A program made the translations under genes and the position numbers. The notes beneath the pieces are model-generated. The model was not told the origin of the DNA, made no database searches, and saw only the letters and a list, made by a program, of their open reading frames with translations. Below, piece by piece: positions 4,049 to 5,183 of a stretch of DNA of 5,183 nt (within the stretch, counting starts at the first letter, position 1; each line of letters opens with the position of its first letter). The DNA is from Acidaminococcales bacterium (GTDB taxonomy: Bacteria > Bacillota > Negativicutes > Acidaminococcales > JAISLQ01): the NCBI GenBank assembly GCA_031275255.1, contig JAISPA010000146.1:1-5183 (forward strand). Direction: 5' to 3'.

Positions 4049-5183
4049 ATGAGTTTTCTTGGGAAAAAATTCTGGTGCGTTCCGGCGCTGCTGGCCGCGC
4101 TGTTTGTTTCGGCCGGCTGCGGCAAAAGCGCGCCGCCCGCGCCGCCGCCGGTACCGGTAAAAACAATGGCGGCGATAAAGAAGGATGTCAGCATTGTCAA
4201 CGAATATGCCGGCCAAATACAGGGGCGCAACGAAGTGCGCGTCCAGGCCAGGGTCTCCGGGCATGTGACGGAAAAGATGATTGCCGGCGGGCAATTGGTC
4301 AAAAAAGGCCAGCCGCTCTTTAAAATCGACAGCCGCCCCTACGTCAGCGCCCTTTTGTCGGCCCAGGCCCAGCTTGCCCAGGCGCAAACGGCTTTAAGCA
4401 ATACAAAAATCGATACGCAAAGATACCGCGAGCTTTACAAGGCGGACGCCATCGCCGAACAGGCGCTGACGGCGCAGGAGGCGAACGAGCGCCAGCAGCA
4501 GGCGCTTGTGGACGCGCAGGCCGCCCTTTTGCAGAAAGCGCGCGACGATCTGAATGATACGCTTGTCACGTCGCCCATTGACGGGCGGCTGCGCGTGGAC
4601 GACGTAAGCGTCGGCGCTTACGTGCAGCCGGGCGGGACGGCGCTGATTACGGTTGACGTCATAGATCCGGTGTTTGTCGTGTTCAATATGAGCGAAATCG
4701 AGTATCTCAACCTTAACAAGACCTACGGCGGCGACCTGGCCGGCGGCTGGGGAGGGCGCGTCGATATAGCGCTGTCAAACGGCGAAATCTATCCCCTGCC
4801 CGGGCAGGTCGCGCAGATAGACCGCGCGTTGGACAACAACAGCGGCACGATCATCATAAAGGCCTCTTTCGCCAATCCCGGCGGCGTACTTATCCCCGGC
4901 ATGTTCGCCCGCGCCAAAATAGCGGGCGCGCCGGTCAGGGACGCCGTCCTGGTTCCGCAGCGCGCGATACGGCAAGTGCTTGACAAATCCTACGTTATGA
5001 CTTTGACCGCGGAAAACAAAGTAGAAGCTAAACAAATAACCCCCGGCCAAAAAACCGGCGGTTTCCAAATAGTGGAAGCCGGCCTGTCCGCCGATGAAAT
5101 CGTTATCGTGGAAGGGCTGGCCAAGGTGCGGGAAGGGCAGGTTGTAACGCCCGCGCTGGTGAAACCGGAAGAATTGAATCTTA
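4049..5183 (+). CDS. RND efflux periplasmic adaptor (membrane fusion protein, AcrA/MexA type), 3' end outside the window
   Basis: The adaptor bridges an inner-membrane RND pump to an outer-membrane channel. The 378 codons seen are nearly full family length. ATG 4049 follows GAGGAGG (4034-4040) by 8 bases. Residues 1-23 are a lipoprotein signal ending in the lipobox VSAGC, so Cys24 should be lipidated; a proline-rich linker follows (27-37). The first lipoyl half spans 62-95 (VRVQARVSGHVTEKMI). RPY at 96-98 leads into a helical hairpin at about 99-168, rich in Gln and Ala. The second lipoyl half is at 171-200 (TLVTSPIDGRLRVDDVSVGA). The beta-barrel lies at about 205-292 with NNSGTIIIKASF and LIPGMFARA, followed by the membrane-proximal domain from 297 (VLVPQRAI). 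All hallmark motifs are present and in frame. An RND pump gene is expected just downstream. Substrate cannot be inferred. Confidence 0.95.
   Translation, partial: MSFLGKKFWCVPALLAALFVSAGCGKSAPPAPPPVPVKTMAAIKKDVSIVNEYAGQIQGRNEVRVQARVSGHVTEKMIAGGQLVKKGQPLFKIDSRPYVSALLSAQAQLAQAQTALSNTKIDTQRYRELYKADAIAEQALTAQEANERQQQALVDAQAALLQKARDDLNDTLVTSPIDGRLRVDDVSVGAYVQPGGTALITVDVIDPVFVVFNMSEIEYLNLNKTYGGDLAGGWGGRVDIALSNGEIYPLPGQVAQIDRALDNNSGTIIIKASFANPGGVLIPGMFARAKIAGAPVRDAVLVPQRAIRQVLDKSYVMTLTAENKVEAKQITPGQKTGGFQIVEAGLSADEIVIVEGLAKVREGQVVTPALVKPEELNL

Noticed and set aside
3314..4387. Long minus-strand open frame of 357 codons
   Set aside because: It runs antisense to the second membrane-protein gene, the intergenic module and the start of the adaptor gene. 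Its translation is low-complexity and basic, typical of the complement of G+C-rich coding sequence, and it has no ribosome binding site or family motif.
1..5183. tRNA or rRNA genes, CRISPR arrays, complete insertion sequences
   Set aside because: No cloverleaf with a TTCRA loop, no regularly spaced direct repeats and no transposase frame were seen on either strand.

Overview
The window reads as a piece of a bacterial chromosome of mixed base composition. The 3' half, which carries two small membrane-protein genes and an efflux adaptor, is G+C-rich. The toxin-antitoxin block in the middle is clearly more A+T-rich. Strong AGGAGG ribosome binding sites, a near-consensus sigma70-type promoter and an RND-type lipoprotein adaptor fit a double-membraned bacterium with Firmicutes-like signals, such as the Negativicutes (Veillonellales/Selenomonadales/Acidaminococcales). 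That placement is an inference from signals and protein flavour, not a database match.

Layout from left to right. (1) Positions 1-382 hold no intact gene. A pair of ~31-bp inverted repeats lies at 3-33 and 155-186. The right copy also looks like a minus-strand terminator, and a possible broken minus-strand coding remnant ends inside it. (2) A LysR-family regulator occupies 383-1297 (+). (3) A bidirectional terminator hairpin at 1363-1418 separates it from a convergent YefM/YoeB-type toxin-antitoxin operon (1949 down to 1434, minus). The antitoxin looks intact. The toxin is broken by a one-base deletion in an A-run, and its catalytic arginine position reads leucine even when the frame is restored. 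(4) About 360 bp without a convincing gene follow. (5) A strong promoter at 2310-2339 drives a compact stem-loop ending in a U-tract, which could be a small RNA or an attenuator, and then a structured leader. (6) Two tandem paralogous ~165-residue membrane proteins follow (2538-3032 and 3363-3860, +). They resemble a doubled DUF2798 domain and are about 55% identical. (7) A lipoprotein membrane-fusion protein of an RND efflux pump starts at 4049 and runs off the right edge.

The most unusual part is 2310-4048. The leader hairpin, the membrane-protein gene and the downstream intergenic block are all present twice, about 825-835 bp apart. The second copy of the intergenic block leads directly into the ribosome binding site of the efflux adaptor. 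The leader hairpins of the two paralogs keep the same loop word (GAGCTTA) and the same 3' flank (GAAGTA), while one stem pair changes from G-C to A-U. This points to a conserved RNA element. The two small membrane proteins and the efflux system are therefore probably regulated by related leaders, and the small proteins may be functional partners of the pump. No known riboswitch class was recognised.
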